64,000 nt of DNA from BOG-994 sp049514215 (GTDB taxonomy: Bacteria > Pseudomonadota > Gammaproteobacteria > Burkholderiales > Burkholderiaceae_D). The notes under the pieces are model-generated. The model was not told where the DNA came from, did no database searches, and saw only the letters and a list, made by a program, of their open reading frames with translations. This document shows positions 17,775 to 25,960 of this stretch, one piece after another (the first letter of the stretch is position 1; each line of letters begins with the position of its first letter). The DNA lies in NCBI GenBank assembly GCA_049514215.1, contig JBEKVI010000006.1, forward strand, positions 1-64,000, read 5' to 3'. The translations under genes were made by a program, and so were the position numbers.

Positions 17775-19088
17775 ATGAGCAGCAACCCGAATATCGTAGA
17801 AACCGCGCCGCCTGCGACCAGTAAGCCCAAGCGCAACCGGATCCTGGGCGTGATGGCGGCCGTCGTGATTTTGGCGGGGCTTGGCTACGCCGTCTGGTAC
17901 TTCCTCGTGGGCCTGCACTACGAGTCAACGGATGACGCGTACGTGGCCGGAAACGTGGTCCAGATCACGCCCGAAATCAGCGGGACTGTCGTGAGCATCA
18001 AGGCCGATGACACGGACACGGTCAAAGCGGGTCAACCGGTGGTCCTTTTGAATCAGGCTGACGGCCAAGTCGCGCTGGATCAGGCCGAGGCTCAATTGGG
18101 TCAGGCAGTGCGTGAAGTGCGCACGCTGTACGCCAACAACGGCACGTTGGACGCCAACATCGCCGCCCGCGAGGCAGACGTGCTCAAAGCCAAGGCCGAG
18201 CTCGAGCGCGCAGAGGACGACTACAAACGACGGCAGGCCTTGGTGGCGACAGGCGCGGTGTCAGCGGAGGAAATGCAACACGTCGAATCCGAATTGGCGA
18301 ACGCCAAGAGTCTGGTTGCGGCGGCACAGGCCGCGGCGGTCGCCGCCCGTGAGCAATTGGCTTCGAACAAGACCCTGACCGAGGGGACCACCGTCGAGCA
18401 GCATCCGAATGTCATGCGCGCTGCAGCCCGGGTGCGGGAAGCCTACCTTGCCGTAGCGCGGACCACCCTTCTGGCACCGGTCAGCGGCCAAGTGGCCAAG
18501 CGAAGCGTGCAAGTCGGTCAGCGCGTACAACCGGGCGAGCCTCTGATGGCGATCGTGCCCCTGGACAACCTTTGGGTGGACGCCAACTTCAAGGAGGTGC
18601 AATTGCGCAAAATGCGGGTCGGGCAGACCGTCACGCTGGAGGCAGACCTCTACGGGAGCAAGGCGGAATACCATGGAACGGTGGTGGGCCTTTCTGCTGG
18701 AACGGGAGGGGCATTTTCGCTCTTGCCGGCACAAAACGCGACCGGCAACTGGATCAAGGTCGTGCAGCGCGTGCCGGTTCGTCTTGCACTGGATCCCAAG
18801 GAACTCGCGGATCATCCCCTGCGTATCGGGCTGTCGATGGTGGCCAAAGTGGACGTCAGCGACCAAAGCGGACCACAACTGGCGAGTGCCAAGGCGAGCA
18901 GCTCGGCGCTACAGTCCGAGGTCGTTCAGGCTCAGCCAGCCGACGCGGATGCCATCGTGAGTCGCATCATCGCGGCCAACCTGGGCACCAAGGTCAGCGC
19001 CGCGAATCCGACGGCGTCCAGCGGCGCGGCCCTGATTTCCGCAAAAGAGGCTGCGCAGCCGAATCGTCAAGTCGCGCTGCGTAACTGA
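17775..19088 (+). CDS. emrA: HlyD/EmrA-family membrane fusion (adaptor) protein
   Basis: 437 aa from ATG 17775 with GCGGAGGAC upstream. Single N-terminal TM (~25-47), then STDDAYVAGN, the typical start of the EmrA barrel, a lipoyl half-motif, a long coiled-coil hairpin (~105-215), the second lipoyl half ('ARTTLLAPVSGQVAKRSVQV') and a beta-barrel ('LWVDANFKEVQL'). The last ~55 residues are an Ala/Ser-rich tail of low complexity. It links the inner membrane MFS transporter EmrB to the outer membrane lipoprotein across the periplasm. It lies between those two genes (40- and 26-base gaps), so co-transcription is likely. Confidence 0.93.
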   Translation: MSSNPNIVETAPPATSKPKRNRILGVMAAVVILAGLGYAVWYFLVGLHYESTDDAYVAGNVVQITPEISGTVVSIKADDTDTVKAGQPVVLLNQADGQVALDQAEAQLGQAVREVRTLYANNGTLDANIAAREADVLKAKAELERAEDDYKRRQALVATGAVSAEEMQHVESELANAKSLVAAAQAAAVAAREQLASNKTLTEGTTVEQHPNVMRAAARVREAYLAVARTTLLAPVSGQVAKRSVQVGQRVQPGEPLMAIVPLDNLWVDANFKEVQLRKMRVGQTVTLEADLYGSKAEYHGTVVGLSAGTGGAFSLLPAQNATGNWIKVVQRVPVRLALDPKELADHPLRIGLSMVAKVDVSDQSGPQLASAKASSSALQSEVVQAQPADADAIVSRIIAANLGTKVSAANPTASSGAALISAKEAAQPNRQVALRN

Positions 19089-19114
19089 ACCACCGAGTCG
19101 GATCGAACAATACG

Positions 19115-20731
19115 ATGTCGAGCACCGAGACCCTCCCCCTGGGCGCCGTTCCCCCTTTGCGGCCGCGCAGTCCGAGCGTACCCCAAGTCTATGTGCCCCC
19201 ACCCCCGCTGGAGGGCGGGGCGCGCATTCTGGGAACAATCGCTCTCTCGCTGGCCACGTTCATGAACGTGCTCGATACATCCATTGCCAACGTTTCGATT
19301 CCAGCCATTTCCGGCGATGTCGGGGTATCGACCAGCCAAGGGACCTGGGTCATCACTTCGTTCGCCGTGGCCAATGCCATCGCCGTGCCGTTGACAGGTT
19401 GGCTTACGCAGCGCTTCGGCGCGGTACGGCTGTTCGTCACGTCGATTCTGCTATTTGTACTGGCATCACTCGCTTGCGGCCTGGCCCCGAACCTTCAGAC
19501 CTTGATCTTTTTTCGCGTGCTTCAAGGTGCGGTCGCCGGTCCCATGATTCCCCTATCCCAGACCTTGCTTCTGGCGAGCTATCCCAAGGAGCGCAGCGGT
19601 GTGGCTTTGGGCCTGTGGTCGATGACCACGCTGGTCGCGCCGGTGGCCGGCCCGCTTTTGGGCGGATACATCACAGACAATATTTCCTGGCCCTGGATCT
19701 TCTATATCAACATCCCAGTGGGGCTGGGTAGCGCCTACGTGTCCTGGATGCTCTATCGATCGCGCGAAACGCCGACTCGGAAGCTTCCCGTCGATACGGT
19801 GGGCCTGGGACTGCTCGTCATCTGGGTGGGATGCTTGCAGGTCATGCTCGATAAGGGCAAGGAACTCGACTGGTTCAACTCCCCGATGATCGTGATCCTA
19901 GGGCTGACCGCGCTGATCGGTTTCGCCTTGTTCCTCGTTTGGGAGCTGATCGAAAACAAGCATCCGATTGTGGATCTGTCGCTCTTTAAGCGGCGCAACT
20001 TCACCGCGGGGGTCATCGCGATCTCGGTGGGCTACGGTGTGTTCTTCGGCAATGTCGTCATTTTGCCGCTGTGGCTCCAGACCCAGATGGGATACACCGC
20101 GACCGAGGCCGGTTTCATGACCGCGCCTGTCGGGCTACTTGCGATTATCCTTACGCCCATCATTGGTCGCAACATGCCCAGGCTCGATGCGCGGGTGGTG
20201 GCGACGATCGCGTTCTTCATCTTCGCGTGCGTGTCGTTCATGCGGGCCGGATTTAACACCACCATTGATCCGATCCACATCATCGTGCCCACCATCATTC
20301 AGGGCGCTGCGATGGCGACCTTCTTTCTGCCGCTTCTGGCGCTCACGCTTTCGGGACTGCCACCGGAGCGCATCGCGGCCGCTTCAGGACTTTCCAACTT
20401 CGTACGGATCACCGCGGGGGCTATTGGCGCTTCGGTCGTCACCACCCTCTGGGAAAATCGGTCCTCCATGCACCACGCCTACCTAACCGAGAACATTTCC
20501 CGCTACAGTGCAGGCACCGATTCCACCGTGCAGACCCTGATGACCCGGGGGATGACGAGCGACCAAGCCGTGGGCTATGTGGAACGTGTCCTGGATGGAC
20601 AGGCGCACATGTTGGGAGCCGCGGATGTATTTTGGATCTCCGGGGTCATTTTTCTGTTCCTCATGGCCCTGGTTTGGATCGCCAAGCCTGAACGAACCCG
20701 GGGTCCGGTCGATGCCGGGGCGGCCCACTAG
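19115..20731 (+). CDS. emrB: DHA2-family MFS multidrug transporter, EmrB-like
   Basis: 538 aa with about 14 predicted TM helices, the DHA2 layout. Motif A-like 'GWLTQRFGAVRLF' and antiporter motif C 'LVAPVAGPLLGGYI' are present, together with the D1 motif 'LDTSIANVSIPAI'. It is a proton-driven exporter of hydrophobic drugs or uncouplers, working with EmrA and the outer membrane lipoprotein upstream. The N-terminus has a 45-residue Pro-rich cytosolic leader before TM1. RBS is weak at ATG 19115. The gene ends the operon and is convergent with the minus-strand amidotransferase gene, only 12 bases away. Confidence 0.94.
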   Translation: MSSTETLPLGAVPPLRPRSPSVPQVYVPPPPLEGGARILGTIALSLATFMNVLDTSIANVSIPAISGDVGVSTSQGTWVITSFAVANAIAVPLTGWLTQRFGAVRLFVTSILLFVLASLACGLAPNLQTLIFFRVLQGAVAGPMIPLSQTLLLASYPKERSGVALGLWSMTTLVAPVAGPLLGGYITDNISWPWIFYINIPVGLGSAYVSWMLYRSRETPTRKLPVDTVGLGLLVIWVGCLQVMLDKGKELDWFNSPMIVILGLTALIGFALFLVWELIENKHPIVDLSLFKRRNFTAGVIAISVGYGVFFGNVVILPLWLQTQMGYTATEAGFMTAPVGLLAIILTPIIGRNMPRLDARVVATIAFFIFACVSFMRAGFNTTIDPIHIIVPTIIQGAAMATFFLPLLALTLSGLPPERIAAASGLSNFVRITAGAIGASVVTTLWENRSSMHHAYLTENISRYSAGTDSTVQTLMTRGMTSDQAVGYVERVLDGQAHMLGAADVFWISGVIFLFLMALVWIAKPERTRGPVDAGAAH

Positions 20732-20743
20732 CCGCTCGAAAGC

Positions 20744-21544
20744 CTAGGCGCGTTTTCTGGCCGCATCGAGAAACTCCTCCAAAATAGGCGTGGAGTCGAG
20801 CAAGAGAGGATCTCCCGGTCGATGGAATTCCGGGTGCCACTGCACGCCAAACACGTACCCCCTGCCCATGACGCGCAGCGCCTCGGGCATGCCATCGGGG
20901 ACAGACCAGGCCTCCACCACCACATCGCGGGCGAGCGTGCGTACGCCCTGGTGATGGATCGAAGTGATGCGCCCCGACTCCAGCCCCGGGTAAAGCTTGG
21001 CGAGCCGGGTGCCCGGTTCAATTCGAACCTCATGGTGATGGCGGTCATAGGCGTCGTTGTCGACATGATCAATGGCGTTGGGATGCTGCGCGCCGATGTC
21101 CTGGTACAAGGTGCCGCCAAAGGCCACATTGATCAGTTGCGCGCCCCGACAGATGCCGAGTACCGGCTTGCCGGCCTCGACGAACTCCATGAGGAGTTCA
21201 CGCTCAAAATCGTCCCGAATCTTGTCACCCGACCATTCGGGCTTGAGCGGTTCCTCGTTGTAGCTTGCCGGGCTGACGTCAGCTCCCCCCTGTAGAACGA
21301 GACCGTCGAGTTGGGCGACGTAGTCTCCCAACCTGAGCTTGCCGCGCGAGACCAGGTTGCCATGGGCCACCATGGGGAGCATGAAGACCATGACGTCGCG
21401 TGACATGACCCAGTGGGCGACCGAGTCCTCGAGGTACATGATCGGCTTCGAACGCAACCCCACCGCGCCAGGCTCGGGATGGAAAAGTCGCGGCGAGATG
21501 GCGATCTTAAGGGGCTTGCGCCGGTGGGAGCGCCCGACAAGCAT
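20744..21544 (-). CDS. Class I glutamine amidotransferase, PuuD-like (peptidase C26)
   Basis: 266 aa, ATG 21544 with AGGAGG upstream. The nucleophile elbow is GICRGAQLIN, followed by 'GGTLYQDI'; the His-Glu of the triad lie in GVQWHPEFH. Best-known members hydrolyse gamma-glutamyl-GABA in putrescine degradation, but the group also includes enzymes for other gamma-glutamyl amides. No other putrescine gene is near. It is the last gene of the long minus-strand run that begins at the thioesterase near 35 kb, 138 bases after the preceding membrane-protein gene, so it may or may not share that transcript. Confidence 0.88.
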   Translation of the reverse strand: MLVGRSHRRKPLKIAISPRLFHPEPGAVGLRSKPIMYLEDSVAHWVMSRDVMVFMLPMVAHGNLVSRGKLRLGDYVAQLDGLVLQGGADVSPASYNEEPLKPEWSGDKIRDDFERELLMEFVEAGKPVLGICRGAQLINVAFGGTLYQDIGAQHPNAIDHVDNDAYDRHHHEVRIEPGTRLAKLYPGLESGRITSIHHQGVRTLARDVVVEAWSVPDGMPEALRVMGRGYVFGVQWHPEFHRPGDPLLLDSTPILEEFLDAARKRA

Positions 21545-21682
21545 GCATTCCTCCTGGCAGATTCTTGAGCTCTCGCCAGCACGTTTATGCCGCCCGAAGA
21601 ACTCGATGACCGAAAAACCTGCGAGGACCCACAGGCTTTTCCACGTTGATCGAGCTAGGACAGCAACGCGCCTTCGGCGTTC

Positions 21683-22150
21683 CTAGCGCAAGAAGCGGTC
21701 AATCGACTGGCCGCAGCAAATGACGGCAATCCAGATCAATAGGGAACCCACGGCGGCCAAGCGGGCCCCGCCGGGGGCTTTGGGGTCGTTCTCCCAGCTT
21801 TTGACGCTCTGAAATGGCCCGGTATAGAAGATCAGGGCGTTGATTGCCGCGGCGAACAGCAAGAGCATCTTGTAGAAGAACGCCGATTGCGCGATGAGCG
21901 CCGATGCATGGATTGCGAACAGCGCAAGTCCGCTCGGGATGACGAGGAGGAGCGCTCCAAGCGAGAACGGAATGGCAAAACCGTGGAGTTGTTTCACGGA
22001 AATCCCCCGGCCCCAACCCAAAAGCCGAAGATCCACGACGAGAACCGGTCCCACGACCAGTATCACCCCGATGAGATGCGCCGTGACCAAAAGGGGCTCG
22101 AGACCGGCCAGCCCGGGAATGGTCACCGCGACCGGAGTGGAGGGGGTCAT
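21683..22150 (-). CDS. DUF6644-like small membrane protein
   Basis: 155 aa with four or five TM helices (~15-40, 60-85, 88-110, 130-150). 'LLVTAHLIGVILVVGPVLVV' with an in-membrane His, and a second half with 'FYKMLLLFAAAINALIFYTG', resemble a family of uncharacterised bacterial membrane proteins (DUF6644/DUF2214 type) whose conserved histidines suggest heme or quinone contact; that is inference. ATG 22150 lies 10 bases after the preceding gene's stop, so translational coupling is likely. Its function is unknown. Confidence 0.75.
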   Translation of the reverse strand: MTPSTPVAVTIPGLAGLEPLLVTAHLIGVILVVGPVLVVDLRLLGWGRGISVKQLHGFAIPFSLGALLLVIPSGLALFAIHASALIAQSAFFYKMLLLFAAAINALIFYTGPFQSVKSWENDPKAPGGARLAAVGSLLIWIAVICCGQSIDRFLR

Positions 22151-22160
22151 CGCGCGTTGC

Positions 22161-23192
22161 TCACGGAGGTGCTTTGCCCGAGGTGCGGGATGCCCGCGGC
22201 CCGTCCTGGTTCACGAGATAGGCGCCCTCGACCGTTGCCGCTCCAGAGCCCACGAGTTCACGGACCACCAGCTCACACAGCTTTTCGTCCTCGAGTTGGA
22301 GAAATCGCCTATTTACGCGGGAGACCAAAGGAACAGGGGCGAAAGTCCGTGGCAGATCGGCGATCAGCAAGACCCGATGCTCGAGAAGCGAGAACTTCAA
22401 AAGCACTCGTAGGGCGTGTCGCGCTCCCCGAGTCGGATCCGCCTGCAGGTAGTCCAGGCGTGAAAAGGCCGCCTTCAGTGACTTATCGATATCGGTGAAA
22501 GGGGCTCCGTGACCGGGAATGACCAGTCGAATCGCCAGGCCCTGGATCGATTCCAGTGTGCGTCGAGTCTGCGCATAGCCGGGGTCGCCTTCCAACTCGG
22601 GAAAGACGACCCCGAATCCGTTTTCCCAAAGTGCATCGGCCGAGATCAGGATCTGCTCGGAGGCGCAATAAAGCATGATGGCATTCGGATCGTGTCCCGG
22701 CGCTGCCACGATTTCCCATCGCAACTCGCCTAGAGTCAGAACCGCACCGACAGCGAGGGCACCGCCGCAGAAGAATCGCTCGCACTTTTGGCCCGTCAAG
22801 GCAAAATTGAACTCCTGCTCACGCCATTCGCGCACGAGCTCGATCTCCGCCTTGGGAACGAGCACGTCGCTGCCCCATGCGCGCTGCAGGCGAGCGTGTC
22901 CACCGCAGTGGTCCGAGTGCAGGTGCGTGGTGAGAATCAGGTCGAGCCGCCTCGCGCCCAGGGTCGACTCGACGAGCGAGAGCGTCTGGGACGCGTGCGT
23001 CGCATAACCCGAATCAACGAGTGCGGTGGCGCCGGCCCCCTGAAAAAGCACGCTGTTCGACGATAGCCAACCTCGCTCGAAGACGCGCATGGTCTCGGGC
23101 AGCAGCGCCGCAGGGCCCTGGTTAGATATGCTCGTTGGCGGTTTTGAGTACGAGCTCATGCCGTGGGGGAATGAGCCGTCATCGAGGGCCAC
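22161..23192 (-). CDS. Metallo-beta-lactamase-fold hydrolase
   Basis: 343 aa from GTG 23192; starts at 23159 or 23090 are also in frame and the RBS is weak for all, so the N-terminus is uncertain. The zinc-binding motif THLHSDHCGG is intact, with later ligands in 'AAPGHDPNA', 'ISADALWE' and 'VIPGHGAPF', as in glyoxalase-II-like hydrolases. A ~90-residue winged-helix-like C-terminal part follows (LRVLLKFSLLEHRVLL). This two-part design is common in MBL proteins linked to acyl-CoA or thioester hydrolysis. It is located in the accessory part of the liu operon, 21 bases after the isomerase gene. Confidence 0.85.
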   Translation of the reverse strand: MALDDGSFPHGMSSYSKPPTSISNQGPAALLPETMRVFERGWLSSNSVLFQGAGATALVDSGYATHASQTLSLVESTLGARRLDLILTTHLHSDHCGGHARLQRAWGSDVLVPKAEIELVREWREQEFNFALTGQKCERFFCGGALAVGAVLTLGELRWEIVAAPGHDPNAIMLYCASEQILISADALWENGFGVVFPELEGDPGYAQTRRTLESIQGLAIRLVIPGHGAPFTDIDKSLKAAFSRLDYLQADPTRGARHALRVLLKFSLLEHRVLLIADLPRTFAPVPLVSRVNRRFLQLEDEKLCELVVRELVGSGAATVEGAYLVNQDGPRASRTSGKAPP

Positions 23193-23213
23193 CGTGCAGG
23201 GCAGGGCCCAGGG

Positions 23214-23867
23214 CTAGTTTGGCTTGCGTATGACACCCACCGGCAGGTCGGCCAGCTTCTTGAATCGTTCACTTTCGAAGAATGGGTCGTCCCGAATAAA
23301 CGCCGTCAACATGGGCGTCGAATCGAAGCCCCAGAAGCGCCGTCCCGAGACCACCGTCGTCGGAACACCGAAGACGTGGTCCGCGAGGGCGCGCTCGCCG
23401 TTGGCGCGCAAGGCGGCCCTGATTTCCGGCCTCTCCAGCGCGCCCGGATCAGTCCCTAGCTCCTCGAGCAATGCGTCCCAGGCGCCGGTGTCGGTGGGAA
23501 GATTTCCTTCGGCCCAGACGAAGCGAAACAGCCGCTCGATCCGATCCGGTGCGATTACACCATCGGTGGATCCGACGAGCGAAAGGCGCAAGAGCGGCAG
23601 AGGGTTGAAAGGATGGGCTCGTGGCATTTTCAGGGCAATCCCATGCTCGTTCGCAAGCCACGCGACCTGCTCGTAGGTCCACTGGCGCTTGGGTGCGAGC
23701 TCGGCTGGCCCGAGGGTCCCCCAGTGTTTCAGAAGCCCGGCAAAGAGGATCGGGCGAGGAACCCAGTCGACTTCCTTCGCGAGCCTCGCTAGAAGAGCGC
23801 TTTGCAAATAAGCGTAGGGAGACACAAAGTCGAAATACCAAACGGCCTTCTTTTTCGATGATTCCAT
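23214..23867 (-). CDS. 2-hydroxychromene-2-carboxylate isomerase family (DsbA-fold, GST-kappa-like)
   Basis: 217 aa. The N-terminal signature 'WYFDFVSPYAYLQS' has the active-site Ser of the kappa-type fold, with 'KRQWTYEQVAWLAN', 'GVPTTVVSGRRFWGFD' (cis-Pro loop) in the second half. The named reaction (isomerising hydroxychromene carboxylate in naphthalene degradation) is known for NahD, but most genomic members sit outside aromatic pathways and are of unknown use. Here it lies in the liu run, 9 bases from the DUF1289 gene. Treat the name as a family label rather than a function. Confidence 0.85.
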   Translation of the reverse strand: MESSKKKAVWYFDFVSPYAYLQSALLARLAKEVDWVPRPILFAGLLKHWGTLGPAELAPKRQWTYEQVAWLANEHGIALKMPRAHPFNPLPLLRLSLVGSTDGVIAPDRIERLFRFVWAEGNLPTDTGAWDALLEELGTDPGALERPEIRAALRANGERALADHVFGVPTTVVSGRRFWGFDSTPMLTAFIRDDPFFESERFKKLADLPVGVIRKPN

Positions 23868-23876
23868 AAGCCCGGT

Positions 23877-24089
23877 CTAGCCCTTGGTTTCAAACATTTT
23901 GCGGCGGCGTGTTGCGATGCGCCTCCAGATCTCCGCCTTGACCTCGTCGGTCGCGGTGCCCCAGGCGGCAATCTCGGGAAGGGTTCTTAGGCAGCCGCTG
24001 CACAGAGCGCCTTCGTCTGACTCGGCCACTTCTTCCATCTGACAGACCGACACGCATGGGGAAGGCACGACGGGAGCGTCTGCGTCCAT
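23877..24089 (-). CDS. DUF1289 small cysteine protein
   Basis: 70 aa with four cysteines at 12, 16, 30 and 33 (PCVSVC … CSGCLRT), the DUF1289 pattern, followed by 'EIAAWGTATDEVKAEIWRRI'. The cysteines probably bind zinc or an iron-sulfur cluster. The function is unknown. Such genes are frequent in proteobacteria and often sit next to thioesterase or acyl-CoA genes. The start is 7 bases after the HMG-CoA lyase stop. Confidence 0.9.
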   Translation of the reverse strand: MDADAPVVPSPCVSVCQMEEVAESDEGALCSGCLRTLPEIAAWGTATDEVKAEIWRRIATRRRKMFETKG

Positions 24090-24096
24090 GGAAAGA

Positions 24097-25023
24097 CTAG
24101 GCCGCCCGCTTGGCGAATAGAGCGTTGCCCGTGCGAGAAGCCGCCTTTTGGTTTAGGGCAGCGCTGATCCATTGGCCCGCATCCACGATGGCATCGAGAT
24201 CGACCCCTGTCTCGATGCCCAGTCCGCGCATGAGAAAAAGGACATCCTCGGTTGAGACATTCCCTGTTGCGCCTTTGGCGTAGGGACAACCTCCCAATCC
24301 CGCCGTCGAACTGTGGAAGATCGAGATGCCCACTTCCATGCTCGCATAAATGTTTGCGATGGCCTGCCCATAGGTGTCATGAAAATGCCCGGAGAGCCGA
24401 CCAAGCGGAAACACCTGGGCGGCCCTTTGCATGACCTCGCGCGTGCGCCCCGGAGTCCCTACGCCAATCGTGTCTGCGATGTCGATCTCGTCGCATCCCA
24501 GTTCCGCCAGCCGTTGCACGACTTCGACCACGGCGGCCGGGCTCACCTCGCCTTGGTAGGGACATCCCAGAGCGCACGAGATGCTCCCCCTCAAGCGCAG
24601 AAGGTGTTTTTTCGCGCTCTCTGCCACGGGCCGAAAGCGCTCGACGCTCTCCGCGATCGAACAGTTGATATTCTTTTGTGAAAAGGCTTCCGAAGCGGCC
24701 GCAAAGATGACTACTTCGTCCGCACGCGCTGCGAGCGCTTGTTCGAAACCCTTCATGTTGGGCGTGAGTGCCGAGTAGATCGTGCCGGGCACGCGCTCGA
24801 TGCCCTCCATGACCGCCGCACTATCGGCCATCTGGGGAACCCATTTCGGCGAGACGAAGGCCGCAGCTTCCAGATTCGGGATTCCTGCGTGAGAAAGCCG
24901 GTTGCAGAACTCGATTTTGACCTGAAGCGGGACCACCGACTTCTCATTTTGCAATCCGTCGCGCGGTCCGACTTCAACAATTTTGACCCGCCTGGGTAGA
25001 TTCACCGCATCTCCTTTGCGCAT
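24097..25023 (-). CDS. liuE: Hydroxymethylglutaryl-CoA lyase
   Basis: 308 aa from ATG 25023, four bases after the preceding stop; an upstream ATG at 25080 inside the neighbouring gene is rejected. It cleaves (S)-HMG-CoA to acetyl-CoA and acetoacetate, the last step of leucine carbon skeleton breakdown. The DRE-TIM fold has 'EVGPRDGLQNE', metal ligands in 'GHFHDTYGQA', and the family signature 'GLGGCPYAKGATGNVSTED' with catalytic Cys246. The product acetoacetate needs CoA activation, and no transferase or synthetase for that is encoded in this window. Confidence 0.96.
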   Translation of the reverse strand: MRKGDAVNLPRRVKIVEVGPRDGLQNEKSVVPLQVKIEFCNRLSHAGIPNLEAAAFVSPKWVPQMADSAAVMEGIERVPGTIYSALTPNMKGFEQALAARADEVVIFAAASEAFSQKNINCSIAESVERFRPVAESAKKHLLRLRGSISCALGCPYQGEVSPAAVVEVVQRLAELGCDEIDIADTIGVGTPGRTREVMQRAAQVFPLGRLSGHFHDTYGQAIANIYASMEVGISIFHSSTAGLGGCPYAKGATGNVSTEDVLFLMRGLGIETGVDLDAIVDAGQWISAALNQKAASRTGNALFAKRAA

Positions 25024-25027
25024 TGGT

Positions 25028-25960
25028 CTAGTAGCCTCGTTGAAGATCAACCATGCCTTGGACCGACTCTCCTTGCTCAAGTCGCGCGATCTTTCCGGCG
25101 ATTTGAGCCAGGGTTAGATCGCGCAGCGTGCGCGCGGCGATGTGCGGCGTCATCGTGATCTTCGGATGGTTCCAAAATGGATGCTGCGCCGGCAGCGGCT
25201 CCTCGCGAAACACATCCAGTGTAGCGCCAGCGAGGTGGCCTGAATCCAGAAGGGCCAAAAGGTCCGTCTCGACCAGGTGCGCTCCCCGGGCAACATTGAT
25301 GAGGTAGCCACCGGGCCGCAGTTTCGACAGATTCTCGCGGTTCAGTATGGAGTCGGTTTCGGGCGTCAGCGGCAAAACGCAGACCAGGATCCTGACTGCA
25401 CGCAGAAACGAATCCAGTGCCGCTGCTCCATGGAAGCACTCCACTCCGGCGACGCTACGCGGGCTTCGCGACCACCCTGACACCGGATATTCGAAGCTGG
25501 CTACCGACTGTGCGACCCGCGCGCCGATGACTCCAAGACCCATGACACCCACCGGGTAGTGACTCCTGAGGGTCGGCTTGCGAAAGCTCCACGTTCCTGC
25601 CTTCAGATCCGACTCGAAGGTGTCCAGTTCCCTCGCGTAGCGGACGATGGCATGGCAGACATACTCGGCCATCTGTACCGACATGCCCGCGTCTCCGAGC
25701 CGGATCAGGGGCAGATCTTTGGGTACATTGGGCAACGAGAGCAGTGCGTCCATGCCCGCTCCGAGATTAAAGATGGCCTTCAAATGCCGCTGGTACTCGA
25801 ACAGCGCGGCTGGAGGAGCCCAGACGACGGCATAGTCGGCCGGTGCGGGATCCCGCTCGCCTGGATCAAAATTCACGATGGTCGCATCAGGCAGCAACCG
25901 CTGCAGACCCTCGATCCAGCGACCCGGCTCGGTCTGGCTTGCGCAAAAAACGATCCGCAT
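25028..25960 (-). CDS. ghrA: D-isomer-specific 2-hydroxyacid dehydrogenase, glyoxylate/hydroxypyruvate reductase A-like
   Basis: 310 aa. ATG 25960 overlaps the liuD stop as TGATG, which indicates translational coupling. The NAD(P) fold has GVMGLGVIGARVA, and the catalytic residues lie in 'LINVARGAHLVETDL' (Arg), 'DVFREEPLP' (Glu) and 'TPHIAA' (His). The N-terminal half (AVVWAPPAALFEY, FNLGAGMDALL) is typical of GhrA. It probably reduces a 2-keto acid with NADPH. In this operon a branched-chain 2-keto acid such as 2-ketoisocaproate is a reasonable alternative substrate to glyoxylate, but that is inference from position only. Confidence 0.85.
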   Translation of the reverse strand: MRIVFCASQTEPGRWIEGLQRLLPDATIVNFDPGERDPAPADYAVVWAPPAALFEYQRHLKAIFNLGAGMDALLSLPNVPKDLPLIRLGDAGMSVQMAEYVCHAIVRYARELDTFESDLKAGTWSFRKPTLRSHYPVGVMGLGVIGARVAQSVASFEYPVSGWSRSPRSVAGVECFHGAAALDSFLRAVRILVCVLPLTPETDSILNRENLSKLRPGGYLINVARGAHLVETDLLALLDSGHLAGATLDVFREEPLPAQHPFWNHPKITMTPHIAARTLRDLTLAQIAGKIARLEQGESVQGMVDLQRGY

